Numbered from the stretch's first letter, positions 7,078 through 16,226 are shown. The stretch is 64,000 nt of DNA from Mycolicibacterium crocinum (GCF_022370635.2 NZ_CP092362.2:5084001-5148000); one strand, 5' to 3'. The notes: a model not told the origin generated them from the sequence alone. Numbers and translations are program-made.

Positions 7078-7503
7078 TTAGGCCGAATTCACCCACTCGT
7101 CGGTTCCGTCGGCGAAGAACTGGTGCTTCCACACCGGTAATCGTTCCTTGACGGTGTCGACGAGCAGAGCACACGCGTCGAACGCCGCCCGCCGGTGGTC
7201 GGCCGCCACGGCGGCCACCAGGGCGGCGTCGCCGATGTGTAGCACGCCAACCCGATGACTCGCGGCGATCGCCCGAACGCCGGTGGCTTTCGCGGCCACC
7301 TCGGCGATCGCTTCGAACAAGGTCTGCTCGGCGAGCGGATGCGCGGAGTACTCCAACCGGACCACGTCCCGGCCGCCGTCGTGGTTGCGCACCACCCCGG
7401 AGAAGCCGACTACCGCGCCGGCGGCATCGTCGGCGACGAGCTGTTCGTGCTCGGTCAGTGAGATGGGCCCCTCGACGAGCGCGGCCCGCAGGATGCGTGT
7501 CAT
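7078..7503 (-). CDS. moaE: molybdopterin synthase catalytic subunit MoaE
   Basis: 141 residues. MoaE binds cyclic pyranopterin monophosphate and, with thiocarboxylated MoaD, inserts the two dithiolene sulfurs. Family motifs: GAVVGFSGVVRNHDGG near the N terminus, LEYSAHPLAEQ, ASHRVGVLHIGD, and the C-terminal VKERLPVWKHQFF with the conserved Lys-containing active-site segment. The ATG (7501-7503) shares one base with the stop of mog (TGATG), so translation is coupled. The frame is open upstream, but that part lies in mog and is not conserved. The gene order moaC-mog-moaE on one strand mirrors M. tuberculosis. Confidence 0.94.
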   Translation of the reverse strand: MTRILRAALVEGPISLTEHEQLVADDAAGAVVGFSGVVRNHDGGRDVVRLEYSAHPLAEQTLFEAIAEVAAKATGVRAIAASHRVGVLHIGDAALVAAVAADHRRAAFDACALLVDTVKERLPVWKHQFFADGTDEWVNSA

Positions 7504-7979
7504 CAGCGGTGATCCCCTCCGGCCAGTTGATCCAGTGCGTGGTCGAGGACGTCGGCGAGCACCGCCAGACCGTCGCGCACCCCGCCCGTCGACCCGGGCA
7601 GGTTGACCACAAGTGTGCGGCCCGCGACCCCGCATACGCCCCGGGACAGCACGGACGTCGGGACCTTTGGCAGACCGGACCGGCGGATCGCGTCGGCGAG
7701 TCCGGGGATCTGGTAGTCCAGGACACCGAGAGTGGCCTCCGGGGTGGCGTCGGTCGGCGATATCCCGGTGCCGCCGGAGGTGATGACGACGTCGGCTCCG
7801 GCGCCGATGGCCGCGCGCAGGGCGTCGCCGACGGCGCTGCCGTCGACAACCACACTGGGGTCGGGCACCTCGAAGCCGCGCGCGGCGAGCCAGTCGACGA
7901 TGATGGGACCGGTCCGGTCTTCGTAGACACCGGTCGCGGCCCGGGTCGAGGCGATCACCACCCGTGCGGACCGTGTCAC
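7503..7979 (-). CDS. mog: molybdopterin adenylyltransferase Mog (MogA/MoaB family)
   Basis: 158 residues of the MogA/MoaB fold, which adenylates molybdopterin before molybdate insertion. Conserved pieces: VVIASTRAATGVYEDRTGP, DVVITSGGTGISPTDATPEA (the substrate-binding TSGGTG loop) and LVVNLPGSTGGVRDGL. The GTG at 7977-7979 starts the conserved VTRSARVV segment and overlaps the stop of moaC by 4 bp (GTGA). The longer open frame upstream lies inside moaC and is discarded. It is followed by moaE with a one-base overlap, so moaC, mog and moaE form a tight operon. Confidence 0.93.
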   Translation of the reverse strand: MTRSARVVIASTRAATGVYEDRTGPIIVDWLAARGFEVPDPSVVVDGSAVGDALRAAIGAGADVVITSGGTGISPTDATPEATLGVLDYQIPGLADAIRRSGLPKVPTSVLSRGVCGVAGRTLVVNLPGSTGGVRDGLAVLADVLDHALDQLAGGDHR

Positions 7980-8464
7980 GTCGGGCGCACCCACAGGCCG
8001 GTCTTGCCGCCTTCCTTGCGCAGCACCCGGATGTTCTCGATGCGCGCGGCCGGGTCGACGGCCTTGATCATGTCGTAGACCGTCAGTGCCGCGACGCTGA
8101 CGGCGGTCAGCGCTTCCATCTCGACACCGGTGCGGTCGGTGGTGCGCACCGACGCGGTCACGCCGACCTCGGCGTCGCCGATCGCGAACTCGATGTCCAC
8201 CCCGGTCAGCGCCAGGTGGTGGCACAGCGGGATGAGGTCGCTGGTGCGCTTGGCGGCCAGGATGCCGGCGACCCGTGCGGTCGCCAGCGCGTCACCCTTG
8301 GGCAGGCCCCCGGCCGTGATCAGCGCGACGACTTCGGCGGTGGTGTGAACGGAACCGGCCGCCACCGCGGTGCGGGTGGTGGCAGCCTTGTCGGTGACGT
8401 CGACCATGTGCGCCGCACCGTGCTCATCGAGGTGCGAGAGGCGGCGCTGAGGCCCGGTGGTCAC
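7976..8464 (-). CDS. moaC: cyclic pyranopterin monophosphate synthase MoaC
   Basis: 162 residues. MoaC rearranges the MoaA product 3',8-cyclo-dihydro-GTP to cyclic pyranopterin monophosphate. Signature segments are MVDVTDKAATTRTAVA, KRTSDLIPLCHHLALTGV (with the conserved His pair), GVEMEALTAVSVAALTVYDM and the terminal KEGGKTGLW; the Asp of YDMIKA and the Lys residues are the known catalytic positions. The start is GTG (8462-8464), two bases after the small upstream gene. It is first of the moaC-mog-moaE block. Confidence 0.95.
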   Translation of the reverse strand: MTTGPQRRLSHLDEHGAAHMVDVTDKAATTRTAVAAGSVHTTAEVVALITAGGLPKGDALATARVAGILAAKRTSDLIPLCHHLALTGVDIEFAIGDAEVGVTASVRTTDRTGVEMEALTAVSVAALTVYDMIKAVDPAARIENIRVLRKEGGKTGLWVRPT

Positions 8465-8466
8465 CG

Positions 8467-8649
8467 TTACTTGTTGACGACGGTGACCGGGTGCAGATAC
8501 GGCAGGTCAGAGGCCGGCAGCGGGAACGTGATGTCACCGAACGGGGACAGCGCGCCTGCTCTGTCGGCAGCGAGTTCGCTCACGGCGTGGTCGTCGGGGT
8601 CGCTGGTCGGCCAGCCATTGTCGACGTACCTTGTCTTCTTCTCAGCCAC
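8467..8649 (-). CDS. small conserved mycobacterial protein (Rv0863-like)
   Basis: 60 residues starting at GTG 8647-8649. No recognised domain. It begins MAEKKTRYVDNGWP and is rich in Asp and Pro, with no membrane segment or cysteine. It sits immediately before moaC (2 bp between) and divergent from the helicase-associated gene, the same place as Rv0863 in M. tuberculosis (from memory). A conserved position upstream of moaC suggests cotranscription, but nothing in the sequence points to a function. Confidence 0.7.
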   Translation of the reverse strand: MAEKKTRYVDNGWPTSDPDDHAVSELAADRAGALSPFGDITFPLPASDLPYLHPVTVVNK

Positions 8650-8714
8650 GGCAACATTCTGTCATCTGCCGGGCCGGGTTGTGCATACAGGCGGCTGTTT
8701 TACGCTGGTCAACA

Positions 8715-11009
8715 ATGACTGAATCGTCCTCGCCGGAGGGCAGGAGCGAAGCGATCCGGGAAATCAACGCAGGAATGCCGCTGGGCGCCTGGCTGGCCGA
8801 TCTGCCCGACGATCGGCTGATCCGCCTGCTCGAGCTGCGGCCGGATCTTGCCCAACCGGCCCCCGGCAGCATCGCGGCCCTGGCCGCCCGCGCGGTGGCC
8901 CGGCAATCGGTGAAGGCCGCCACCGATGAGCTGGACTACCTGCGGCTGGCCGTCCTCGACGCCCTGATCGTGCTGCACGCCGAGACCACGGCCGCGCCGG
9001 TGTCCAAGCTGGTGGCGCTCATCGGTGAGCGCGCCGACGAGCAGTCGATCCTTACCGCGCTGGACGACCTGCGGGAGCGCGCCCTGGCGTGGGGTGACAG
9101 CGCGGTGCGGGTGTCGGCCGAGGCGGCCGCCGGTCTGCCCTGGTATCCCGGACAGGCGATTCTCGAAGACTCCACGCGATCGGGGGCGGAGATCTCCGCG
9201 GCCATCGACGCCCTTGACGAGCCGCAGCTCGAGCTGCTGGACCGGCTGCTGATGGGCTCCCCCGTCGGCCGCACCCGCGATGCCGCGCCGGGCGCCCCCG
9301 CCGATCGACCCGTGCCGCGGCTGCTCGCCGCCGGGCTGCTGCGCCAACTCGACGAAGAGACGGTGATCCTGCCGCGACAGGTCGGCCAGGTGCTGCGCGG
9401 TGAGGAGCCGGGGCCGGTGAGCCTGGTGGCGCCCGACCCGGTGGCCAGCACGACGACGGCCGCCGACGTCGACGCAACCGCGGCCGGTGCCGTGCTCGAC
9501 CTGATTCGCGAGATCGAGCTCGTTATCGAATCCCTCTCTGCCGCACCGGTTCCCGAGTTACGCAGTGGCGGGCTGGGGGTGCGTGAGGCCAAACGGCTGA
9601 GCAAGCTCACCGGTATCGACGAACAGCGCCTGGGTTTGGTCCTGGAGGTCAGTTCGGCCGCCGGGCTGATCGCCAGCGGCACGCCCGACCCGGAGCCGCA
9701 GGACGGTTCGGCCCCGTACTGGACGCCGACGGTGGCAGCCGACCGATTCCTCGAGACGCCGACTGCCGCGCGCTGGCACCTGCTGGCCACCAATTGGCTG
9801 GAGTTGCCGTCCCGCCCGGGCTTGATCGGCAGCCGCGGACCCGATGGTAAACCCTATGCGGCACTGTCTGATTCGCTGTATTCGACGGCCGCGCCGCTGG
9901 ACCGCCGGCTGCTCCTGGAGCTACTGGCCGGGCTACCGCCCGGCTCGGGCGTGGATGCGCTGCACGCCTCGCGGGCCTTGATCTGGCGCCGCCCGCGGTG
10001 GGCGGCCCGGTTACAGCCCGAACCCGTCGCGCATCTGCTCGACGAGGCGCACGCCCTGGGCCTGATCGGCCGCGGAGCGTTGAGCACACCGGCGCGGGTT
10101 CTGCTGGACGGCGACGAGCACGCCGCCATCGAGGCGATGGACAAGGCGCTCCCCGCACCGATCGACCACTTCCTGGTGCAGGCCGACCTGACCGTGGTGG
10201 TGCCCGGTCCGCTGCAGCGTGAGTTGGCCGACGAATTGGCGGCGGTTGCCGCGGTGGAATCGGCGGGCGCCGCCATGGTGTACCGGGTCAGCGAAGCCTC
10301 CATCCGACACGCACTGGACACCGGCCGCACCGCGGGCGCGCTGCACACCTTTTTCGAGCGGCACTCCAAAACTCCTGTCCCCCAGGGCTTGACGTATCTG
10401 ATCAACGACGTCGCCCGGCGGCACGGGCAACTGCGGGTCGGGATGGCGTCGTCGTTCCTGCGTTGCGAGGACCCGACGCTGCTCGCCCATGCGGTCGCCG
10501 CGCCGGCCTTGGAACATCTCGAGGTGCGGCTGCTGGCCCCCACGGTGGCGGTGTCGCAGGCACCGATCGGCGATCTGCTCGCGGCGTTGCGCGCGGCAGG
10601 CTTCGCGCCGGCGGCCGAGGATTCGTCGGGGGCGATCGTCGACCTCCGGCAGCGCGGCGCCCGGGTGGCCACGCCCCAGCACCGGCGGTTGTTCCGCGCG
10701 CTGCCCAAGCCGAACGCGGACACCTTGGCCTCGGTGGTGTCGGTGTTGCGTCGGGTGGATTCCACCACCCCGTTCGCCAACGTCCGCCTCGACCCAGCGG
10801 TGTCGATGGCCCTGCTGCAGCAGGCGGCGATGGAACAAAAAGACGTGGTCATCGGTTATGTCGACGCGGCAGGTGTCGCCACCCAGCGAGTGGTGCGCCC
10901 GCTCACCGTCAGCGGCGGTCAGCTGATGGCCTGGGATCCGACCCAGGGCCGCCCGCGCGAGTTCGCGGTGCACCGCGTGACGTCGGTGATGTCCGCCGAC
11001 GCTGATTAG
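8715..11009 (+). CDS. helicase-associated protein (Rv0862c-like, XPB neighbour)
   Basis: 764 residues, a large soluble protein with the helicase-associated (PF13625-type, XPB/Ssl2 N-terminal-like) region in its C-terminal half (roughly residues 470-620: PIDHFLVQADLTVVVPGPL ... VYRVSEASIRHALDTG), ending in a basic beta-rich segment. No Walker A or DEAD/DEVH motif is visible, so it is not itself a helicase. The ATG at 8715 gives MTESSSPEGRSE; an upstream open frame exists but overlaps the divergent small gene. A TACGCT -10-like hexamer at 8701-8706 would give a nearly leaderless mRNA. The XPB helicase follows 19 bp later, so I infer a functional partnership in DNA repair or remodelling. Confidence 0.8.
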   Translation: MTESSSPEGRSEAIREINAGMPLGAWLADLPDDRLIRLLELRPDLAQPAPGSIAALAARAVARQSVKAATDELDYLRLAVLDALIVLHAETTAAPVSKLVALIGERADEQSILTALDDLRERALAWGDSAVRVSAEAAAGLPWYPGQAILEDSTRSGAEISAAIDALDEPQLELLDRLLMGSPVGRTRDAAPGAPADRPVPRLLAAGLLRQLDEETVILPRQVGQVLRGEEPGPVSLVAPDPVASTTTAADVDATAAGAVLDLIREIELVIESLSAAPVPELRSGGLGVREAKRLSKLTGIDEQRLGLVLEVSSAAGLIASGTPDPEPQDGSAPYWTPTVAADRFLETPTAARWHLLATNWLELPSRPGLIGSRGPDGKPYAALSDSLYSTAAPLDRRLLLELLAGLPPGSGVDALHASRALIWRRPRWAARLQPEPVAHLLDEAHALGLIGRGALSTPARVLLDGDEHAAIEAMDKALPAPIDHFLVQADLTVVVPGPLQRELADELAAVAAVESAGAAMVYRVSEASIRHALDTGRTAGALHTFFERHSKTPVPQGLTYLINDVARRHGQLRVGMASSFLRCEDPTLLAHAVAAPALEHLEVRLLAPTVAVSQAPIGDLLAALRAAGFAPAAEDSSGAIVDLRQRGARVATPQHRRLFRALPKPNADTLASVVSVLRRVDSTTPFANVRLDPAVSMALLQQAAMEQKDVVIGYVDAAGVATQRVVRPLTVSGGQLMAWDPTQGRPREFAVHRVTSVMSADAD

Positions 11010-11028
11010 AGACTTGGATAATGGAGTT

Positions 11029-12678
11029 ATGACCGAGGGTCCGTTGATCGTGCAGTCCGACAAGACGGTGCTGCTCGAAGTCGACCACGAACTTGCCGGC
11101 GCCGCGCGGGCGGCGATCGCCCCGTTCGCGGAGCTGGAACGCGCCCCCGAGCACATCCACACCTATCGCATCACCCCGCTGGCGTTGTGGAACGCCCGCG
11201 CCGCCGGCCACGACGCCGAGCAGGTGGTCGATGCGCTGGTCAGCTTCTCGCGCTACGCCGTGCCGCAGCCGCTGCTGGTCGACATCGTCGACACCATGGC
11301 CCGCTATGGCCGCCTGCAGTTGGTCAAGCATCCGACACAGGGCCTGACACTGGTCAGTCTCGACCGGGCGGTGCTCGAAGAGGTGCTGCGCAACAAGAAG
11401 ATCAGCCCGATGCTGGGCGCGCGCATCGACGACGACACTGTGATCGTCCACCCCAGCGAACGCGGCCGGGTCAAGCAGATGCTGCTGAAGATCGGCTGGC
11501 CGGCCGAGGATCTGGCCGGCTACGTCAACGGCGAAGCCCACCCAATCGACCTCGAGCAGGACGGCTGGGAGCTCCGCGACTATCAGCAGATGGCCGCCGA
11601 CTCGTTCTGGGATGGCGGCTCGGGCGTCGTGGTGCTGCCGTGCGGTGCGGGCAAGACGTTGGTCGGCGCGGCCGCGATGGCCAAGGCCGGGGCGACGACG
11701 CTGATCCTGGTCACCAACACGGTGGCCGGACGGCAGTGGAAGCGGGAGCTGATTGCCCGGACGTCGCTGACCGAGGAGGAGATCGGCGAATACTCCGGTG
11801 AGCGCAAGGAGATTCGCCCCGTCACCATCGCCACCTATCAGGTGATCACCCGGCGCACCAAGGGCGAATACAAGCACCTCGAGCTGTTCGACAGCCGCGA
11901 TTGGGGCTTGATCATCTACGACGAGGTGCACCTGCTGCCCGCGCCGGTGTTCCGGATGACGGCCGATCTGCAGTCGCGCCGTCGGCTGGGGCTCACCGCG
12001 ACGCTGATCCGCGAGGACGGCCGCGAGGGCGACGTGTTCAGCCTGATCGGGCCGAAGCGGTACGACGCCCCGTGGAAGGACATCGAAGCTCAGGGCTGGA
12101 TCGCACCGGCCGAGTGCATCGAGGTTCGGGTCACGATGACCGACAACGAGCGCATGCTGTACGCGGTCGCCGAACCCGACGAGCGCTACAAGCTCTGCTC
12201 GACCGCGCACTCGAAGATCGCGGTGGTGAAGTCGATCCTCGCCAAACATCCCGACGAGCCCACCCTGGTGATCGGCGCCTACTTGGACCAGCTCGACGAG
12301 CTCGGCACCGAGCTGAATGCACCGGTGATCCAGGGCTCGACGAAGAACGCCGAGCGCGAGCAGCTGTTCGACGCATTCCGCAGTGGTGAAGTGAAGACGC
12401 TGGTGGTCTCCAAGGTCGCGAACTTCTCGATCGATCTGCCGGAAGCGTCGGTGGCCGTTCAGGTTTCGGGCACGTTCGGCTCGCGCCAGGAGGAGGCCCA
12501 GCGGTTGGGCCGGCTGCTTCGCCCCAAGCACGACGGCGGCGGCGCGGTGTTCTACTCCGTGGTCTCCCGCGACAGTCTGGACGCCGAGTACGCGGCGCAC
12601 CGGCAGCGGTTCCTCGCCGAACAGGGCTACGGCTATGTCATCAAGGACGCCGACGACCTGCTCGGCCCCGCAATCTGA
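11029..12678 (+). CDS. ercc3: DNA 3'-5' helicase XPB (Ercc3)
   Basis: 549 residues. An SF2 ATP-dependent 3'-5' DNA helicase, the bacterial homologue of eukaryotic/archaeal XPB. Motifs in order: an N-terminal damage-recognition-like domain (residues ~1-175), Q-like ELRDYQQMA, Walker A LPCGAGKT (203-210), DEVH box (298-301), LTATL (motif III) with the XPB-specific RED triad (328-330), and GSRQEEAQRLGRLLRP (motif VI). The ATG at 11029 gives the conserved MTEGPLIVQSDKTVLLEVDHE start. M. tuberculosis XPB is a characterised helicase, but its cellular role in bacteria is not settled. It is cotranscribed with the helicase-associated gene upstream. Confidence 0.95.
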   Translation: MTEGPLIVQSDKTVLLEVDHELAGAARAAIAPFAELERAPEHIHTYRITPLALWNARAAGHDAEQVVDALVSFSRYAVPQPLLVDIVDTMARYGRLQLVKHPTQGLTLVSLDRAVLEEVLRNKKISPMLGARIDDDTVIVHPSERGRVKQMLLKIGWPAEDLAGYVNGEAHPIDLEQDGWELRDYQQMAADSFWDGGSGVVVLPCGAGKTLVGAAAMAKAGATTLILVTNTVAGRQWKRELIARTSLTEEEIGEYSGERKEIRPVTIATYQVITRRTKGEYKHLELFDSRDWGLIIYDEVHLLPAPVFRMTADLQSRRRLGLTATLIREDGREGDVFSLIGPKRYDAPWKDIEAQGWIAPAECIEVRVTMTDNERMLYAVAEPDERYKLCSTAHSKIAVVKSILAKHPDEPTLVIGAYLDQLDELGTELNAPVIQGSTKNAEREQLFDAFRSGEVKTLVVSKVANFSIDLPEASVAVQVSGTFGSRQEEAQRLGRLLRPKHDGGGAVFYSVVSRDSLDAEYAAHRQRFLAEQGYGYVIKDADDLLGPAI

Positions 12679-12827
12679 GCCTGACCAAGTTGCCGTAGCG
12701 GGGCGTCAGCAACAGTTCGCCGCCCGTTGAACGCAGCGCTGTCCCCATGAAATGAATCTGACGGCGAATTCAGCAACGACACGTTAGTCTTCGCCACGAG
12801 CGTGGTCGGGTGATAAAGGGGTGCAAC

Positions 12828-14558
12828 GTGGGCGCAGCGGGATTTGTCGGGCGAGTTGGTGGGTTGGCGGTCGCGCTGGGCGTGGGTGCCGCAGTGTGCA
12901 GCGGCGCGACGGCATGGGCCGACGACGGCGGCTCGGGTGCCTCCTCGGCGCACGCCGGTTCGGCGCGGTCGGCATCGAGTCAGGCCACCGGCGCGCTGGC
13001 CAAGCACGGTGTGGCGACCGCGACCACGGGTCGTGCCCGTCCGGCCGCAGCGGTGCGAGCACAGTCGATCACCTCGCGGGCCACCGCCAAAGCCACCCCG
13101 GCAGCCACCGCCGATCCGTCGGCGCCCGACGTGCCGCCCACCGATTCGCCGCTGGAGTTGGCGGCGCTGGCCTACAGCCGTCGCGACACCGGTGTCTCGC
13201 CGCGGCCCGCAGCCGCCACCACATTGGCGCCGGAGGGCGTGGTCCAGACTCTCGCCGCGCAGAACACCGCATTGATCATGGGCCCCAGCGGTGTTCCGAT
13301 CCCCAAACCCACCTACATCCAGAGTGTCTTCGATCTGTACATTGCGCCGTCGTATCCGGGGTCCGTCCCGTTCCAGCTGGACACCCCCGAGGGCCTCTAT
13401 CCGATCACCGGCGTGAAGAGCCTGCCGCTGAATGTCTCAGTGCAGCAGGGCATTCAGATTCTCGCCGCCTCCATCGCCGAGCAGGTCGCCGCGGGTAACA
13501 CCGCCACGGTGTTCGGTTACTCCCAGAGCGCGATCATCTCGTCATTGATCATGAGCCAGCTTCCGCAGGGCACACCCGTCAACTTTGTGTTGGTGGGTAA
13601 CGAGATGAACCCCAACGGCGGCATGCTGTCCCGATTCCCGGGCTTGAATCTGCCGAGCCTGGGACTGCCGTTCTATGGCGCCACACCGGAAAATGCGTTC
13701 CCCACAACGAATTACACGCTGGAGTATGACGGGTTCGCCGACTTCCCGCGCTATCCGCTCAACGTCCTTTCGGTGCTCAACGCCGGGCTGGGTATCATTT
13801 TCGTGCACACCAAGTATGCGGATCTCACCTCGCAGCAGGTGAATTCGGCCATTCCTCTGCCGACCACCGATCCGAGCCAGAAGTACTACATCATCCCGAC
13901 TTCGAATCTGCCGCTGCTCGAACCGCTGCGCCTGCTGCCGGTGATCGGTAACCCGGTGGCCGATCTGTTGCAGCCCGCGCTGAAGGTCATCGTGAACCTC
14001 GGCTACGGCGATCCCCAGTACGGCTGGTCCACCAACGGATTCGCCAATCAGCAGACGACCTTCGGGTTCATCCCCGATGTCAACTGGGGGCAGGTCGCCA
14101 ACCTGTTCGTCGCCGGCATCGGGCAGGGCCTGCACGACTTCGCCGCTGACGTCAGCCCGGGCGGGGTGATGTGGCAGGAACTGGCTGCGCTGAAGTTGCC
14201 GACGCCCGGACCGGCACCCGCGTTCCCCACCCCCACCGGCGTCATCTCGGCACTGCAGACGGTGATCACCGACGTGGCCTACACCATCTCCAATTCCGCG
14301 GCGGCACTGTATGCGGCGGCGCTACCGACGGCCGACATCGTCAACGCCATCGTCACGATGCTGCCCGCCTACGGAATCAACCTGTTCCTCAGCGGAATTG
14401 AGCAAGCGCTGTCCGGCGACGTGATCAACGGGTTGGTCAACGCGATCGGACTTCCGATCGCCGCCGCCACCGGGCTGGTCACCACGGCAGGCCTGATCGA
14501 GGCGCTCGTCCTGATCCAGGCAGTCCAGGGATTCCTGGGTCAGGAGACCAACGTCTAG
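12828..14558 (+). CDS. exported PE-PPE domain serine hydrolase
   Basis: 576 residues. A signal peptide at residues 1-32 ends ATAWA|DD, followed by a low-complexity Ala/Ser/Thr/Pro linker to about residue 135. Residues ~150-375 are a PE-PPE (PF08237) alpha/beta hydrolase domain with the serine elbow GYSQS (Ser232) and the SVFDLYIAPSYPGSV start typical of that domain. Members hydrolyse short- to medium-chain esters at the cell surface. Neither a PE nor a PPE N-terminal domain is present, so this is the free-standing secreted form. The GTG at 12828 has AAAGGGG six bases upstream. It converges with the thiolase-like gene with a 4-bp overlap of stops. Confidence 0.87.
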   Translation: MGAAGFVGRVGGLAVALGVGAAVCSGATAWADDGGSGASSAHAGSARSASSQATGALAKHGVATATTGRARPAAAVRAQSITSRATAKATPAATADPSAPDVPPTDSPLELAALAYSRRDTGVSPRPAAATTLAPEGVVQTLAAQNTALIMGPSGVPIPKPTYIQSVFDLYIAPSYPGSVPFQLDTPEGLYPITGVKSLPLNVSVQQGIQILAASIAEQVAAGNTATVFGYSQSAIISSLIMSQLPQGTPVNFVLVGNEMNPNGGMLSRFPGLNLPSLGLPFYGATPENAFPTTNYTLEYDGFADFPRYPLNVLSVLNAGLGIIFVHTKYADLTSQQVNSAIPLPTTDPSQKYYIIPTSNLPLLEPLRLLPVIGNPVADLLQPALKVIVNLGYGDPQYGWSTNGFANQQTTFGFIPDVNWGQVANLFVAGIGQGLHDFAADVSPGGVMWQELAALKLPTPGPAPAFPTPTGVISALQTVITDVAYTISNSAAALYAAALPTADIVNAIVTMLPAYGINLFLSGIEQALSGDVINGLVNAIGLPIAAATGLVTTAGLIEALVLIQAVQGFLGQETNV

Positions 14559-15709
14559 AGCGAAAGGATTGTCGCCGAGGCGGTTCCGGGTGCGCCGTAC
14601 ACCTGCGCGAGTCCGACGCGGGGGTTGCCCGGCACCTGACGTTCGCCAGCCTCGCCACGCAGCTGGCGCACCAGCTCGTGCATCTGGCGCAGGCCCGAGG
14701 CGCCGATCGGCTCGCCGTTGGCGATCAGGCCGCCATCGGTGTTGATCGGCAGCGATCCGTGGATCTCGGTGGCACCGTCGGCCAGCAGCTTCTCCTGCTC
14801 ACCGTCCGCGCACAGTCCGGTCTCGGCCATGTGGATGATCTCGGCGCCGGCGTCGGTGTCCTGAAGCTGGGCGATGTCGATGTCCTCCGGACCGATGCCG
14901 GCCTCCTCGTAGGCCGCCTTTGCCGCATACACGGTCGGCGACACGTCCTCGTCGAGCGGGGCCGACGTGCCGTGCACCTCGTAGGCGCCGAAGGTCCGGG
15001 TACGAATTTCGCTGGCGCGCACGTACACCGGCTTGTCGGTGAAGCGGTGGGCGATGTCGGCGCGGCACATGATGACCGCGGCGGCGCCCTCATCCGGAGC
15101 GCAGAACATGTACTGCCGCAGCGGGTAGTTCAGCACCGGCGAGGCCATGATTTCCTCGACGGAGATTTCCTTGCGCCGGAAGGCATTCGGGTTCAGCACG
15201 CCGTTGCGGAAGTTCTTGTTGGCCACCCGCGCCAGCGTCTCTTCGGAGATGCCGTGGTCGTGGATGTACCGGTTGGCCTTGATGCCGAAGAACTTGGTGG
15301 TGACGAACTGCCCGTTCTGGGCGTACCACTGCGGCAGCGCCAGCTTGGCCGGGTCGTCGGTGAACGCACCGCGCGGGTGCTTGTCCAGGCCGACGGCGAT
15401 GCCAATGTCGTACTTGCCGAGCCGGATGGTGTCCGCGGTCTGCTGGATGGCGCTGGCGGCGGTGGCACAGGCGTTGAAGACGTTGGTGAACGTGATGCCG
15501 GTCAGGCCGACCAGGCGGGTCACCGCGTCCGGGTTGGACACCTCATAGCTGCCGCCGAAGCCGAACTGGATGTCTTTCCACTCCACGCCCGAATCCTTCA
15601 GCGCCAGCTCGATTGCCTCGGCGCCCATCTGCATGGCGGTCTTCTCGAACCGTCCGAAGGGGTGCAGGCCGACCCCGATGATCGCGACTGCATTTTCTGA
15701 TTGCGTCAT
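14555..15709 (-). CDS. thiolase-fold lipid-transfer (SCP-x/Ltp-type) protein
   Basis: 384 residues, thiolase superfamily. The nucleophile region is present (NACATAASA, Cys81), but the GHP His motif of thiolases reads GEP in NGEPIGASG, and the last catalytic Cys segment reads VYGAPGTASATIL with Tyr in its place. Such substitutions occur in Ltp2-type aldolases, which cleave C-C bonds of steroid side-chain CoA esters together with a DUF35 partner. A DUF35 gene is immediately upstream on the same strand (3 bp gap), so the two probably form such a complex. A close paralogue lies at 56685-57830. Substrate unknown; simple thiolytic activity looks unlikely. Confidence 0.82.
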   Translation of the reverse strand: MTQSENAVAIIGVGLHPFGRFEKTAMQMGAEAIELALKDSGVEWKDIQFGFGGSYEVSNPDAVTRLVGLTGITFTNVFNACATAASAIQQTADTIRLGKYDIGIAVGLDKHPRGAFTDDPAKLALPQWYAQNGQFVTTKFFGIKANRYIHDHGISEETLARVANKNFRNGVLNPNAFRRKEISVEEIMASPVLNYPLRQYMFCAPDEGAAAVIMCRADIAHRFTDKPVYVRASEIRTRTFGAYEVHGTSAPLDEDVSPTVYAAKAAYEEAGIGPEDIDIAQLQDTDAGAEIIHMAETGLCADGEQEKLLADGATEIHGSLPINTDGGLIANGEPIGASGLRQMHELVRQLRGEAGERQVPGNPRVGLAQVYGAPGTASATILSL

Positions 15710-15712
15710 GCT

Positions 15713-16132
15713 CTATGCCTCCGCCGGCTGGAAGGCGAACGTGACGACCTCATTGCCGTCGGCGTCCGTGGCGAACGGGATCATCGTGAGCTCGACGTCC
15801 ATGCCCCACTTGAGCTTCTCGGGGTCGTTCTCGGTGAGCCGGCCCTCGACGCGCACGACGTCGTCGAGCTGGACCAGGCCGACACCGAACGGGACGAAGT
15901 CCTCACCGGTCGGGCCGATATAGGGGGCACCGGGTGGGAAGCCCTGCGTGGTCCACGCGACCAAGGTGCCGCGTCGGGGCAGCTTGACCTCGTTCATGCC
16001 GCCCGCGCTGCAGTGCGGGCAACGCTCCTGGCTGGGAAAGACCACGGCCGAACAACTGGCACATTTGCTACCGATCAGCTGCGGATTGTCTTCCGGCCAA
16101 GTGGAGATTTCGGGCGCCAGGGCCTTTTGCAT
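15713..16132 (-). CDS. DUF35 zinc-ribbon/OB-fold acyl-CoA-binding partner protein
   Basis: 139 residues. The N-terminal rubredoxin-like zinc ribbon has two CxxC pairs (CASC at about 24-27 and CPHC at about 38-41), followed by an OB-fold with the typical GTLVAWTTQGFPPGAPYIGPTG and FVPFGVGLVQLDD. Such proteins bind acyl-CoA and pair with thiolase-fold or hydratase-fold enzymes (for example ChsH2 DUF35 with Ltp2). The ATG at 16130-16132 was chosen because the ribbon begins soon after; the upstream extension is not family-like. It is the first gene of a two-gene unit with the thiolase-fold protein. Confidence 0.85.
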   Translation of the reverse strand: MQKALAPEISTWPEDNPQLIGSKCASCSAVVFPSQERCPHCSAGGMNEVKLPRRGTLVAWTTQGFPPGAPYIGPTGEDFVPFGVGLVQLDDVVRVEGRLTENDPEKLKWGMDVELTMIPFATDADGNEVVTFAFQPAEA

Positions 16133-16226
16133 AGCGGCATCCTTCGTAGTCCAGGTCAGTAGCCGGATCGTACAACACTGTTGGCTCTGGTTGGAAACCG
16201 CATTCTCATCTGAGTGCACGCGCTTC

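Noticed and set aside
10909..12600. Long open frame antisense to the XPB gene
   Set aside because: No recognisable domain; the forward strand has all helicase motifs.
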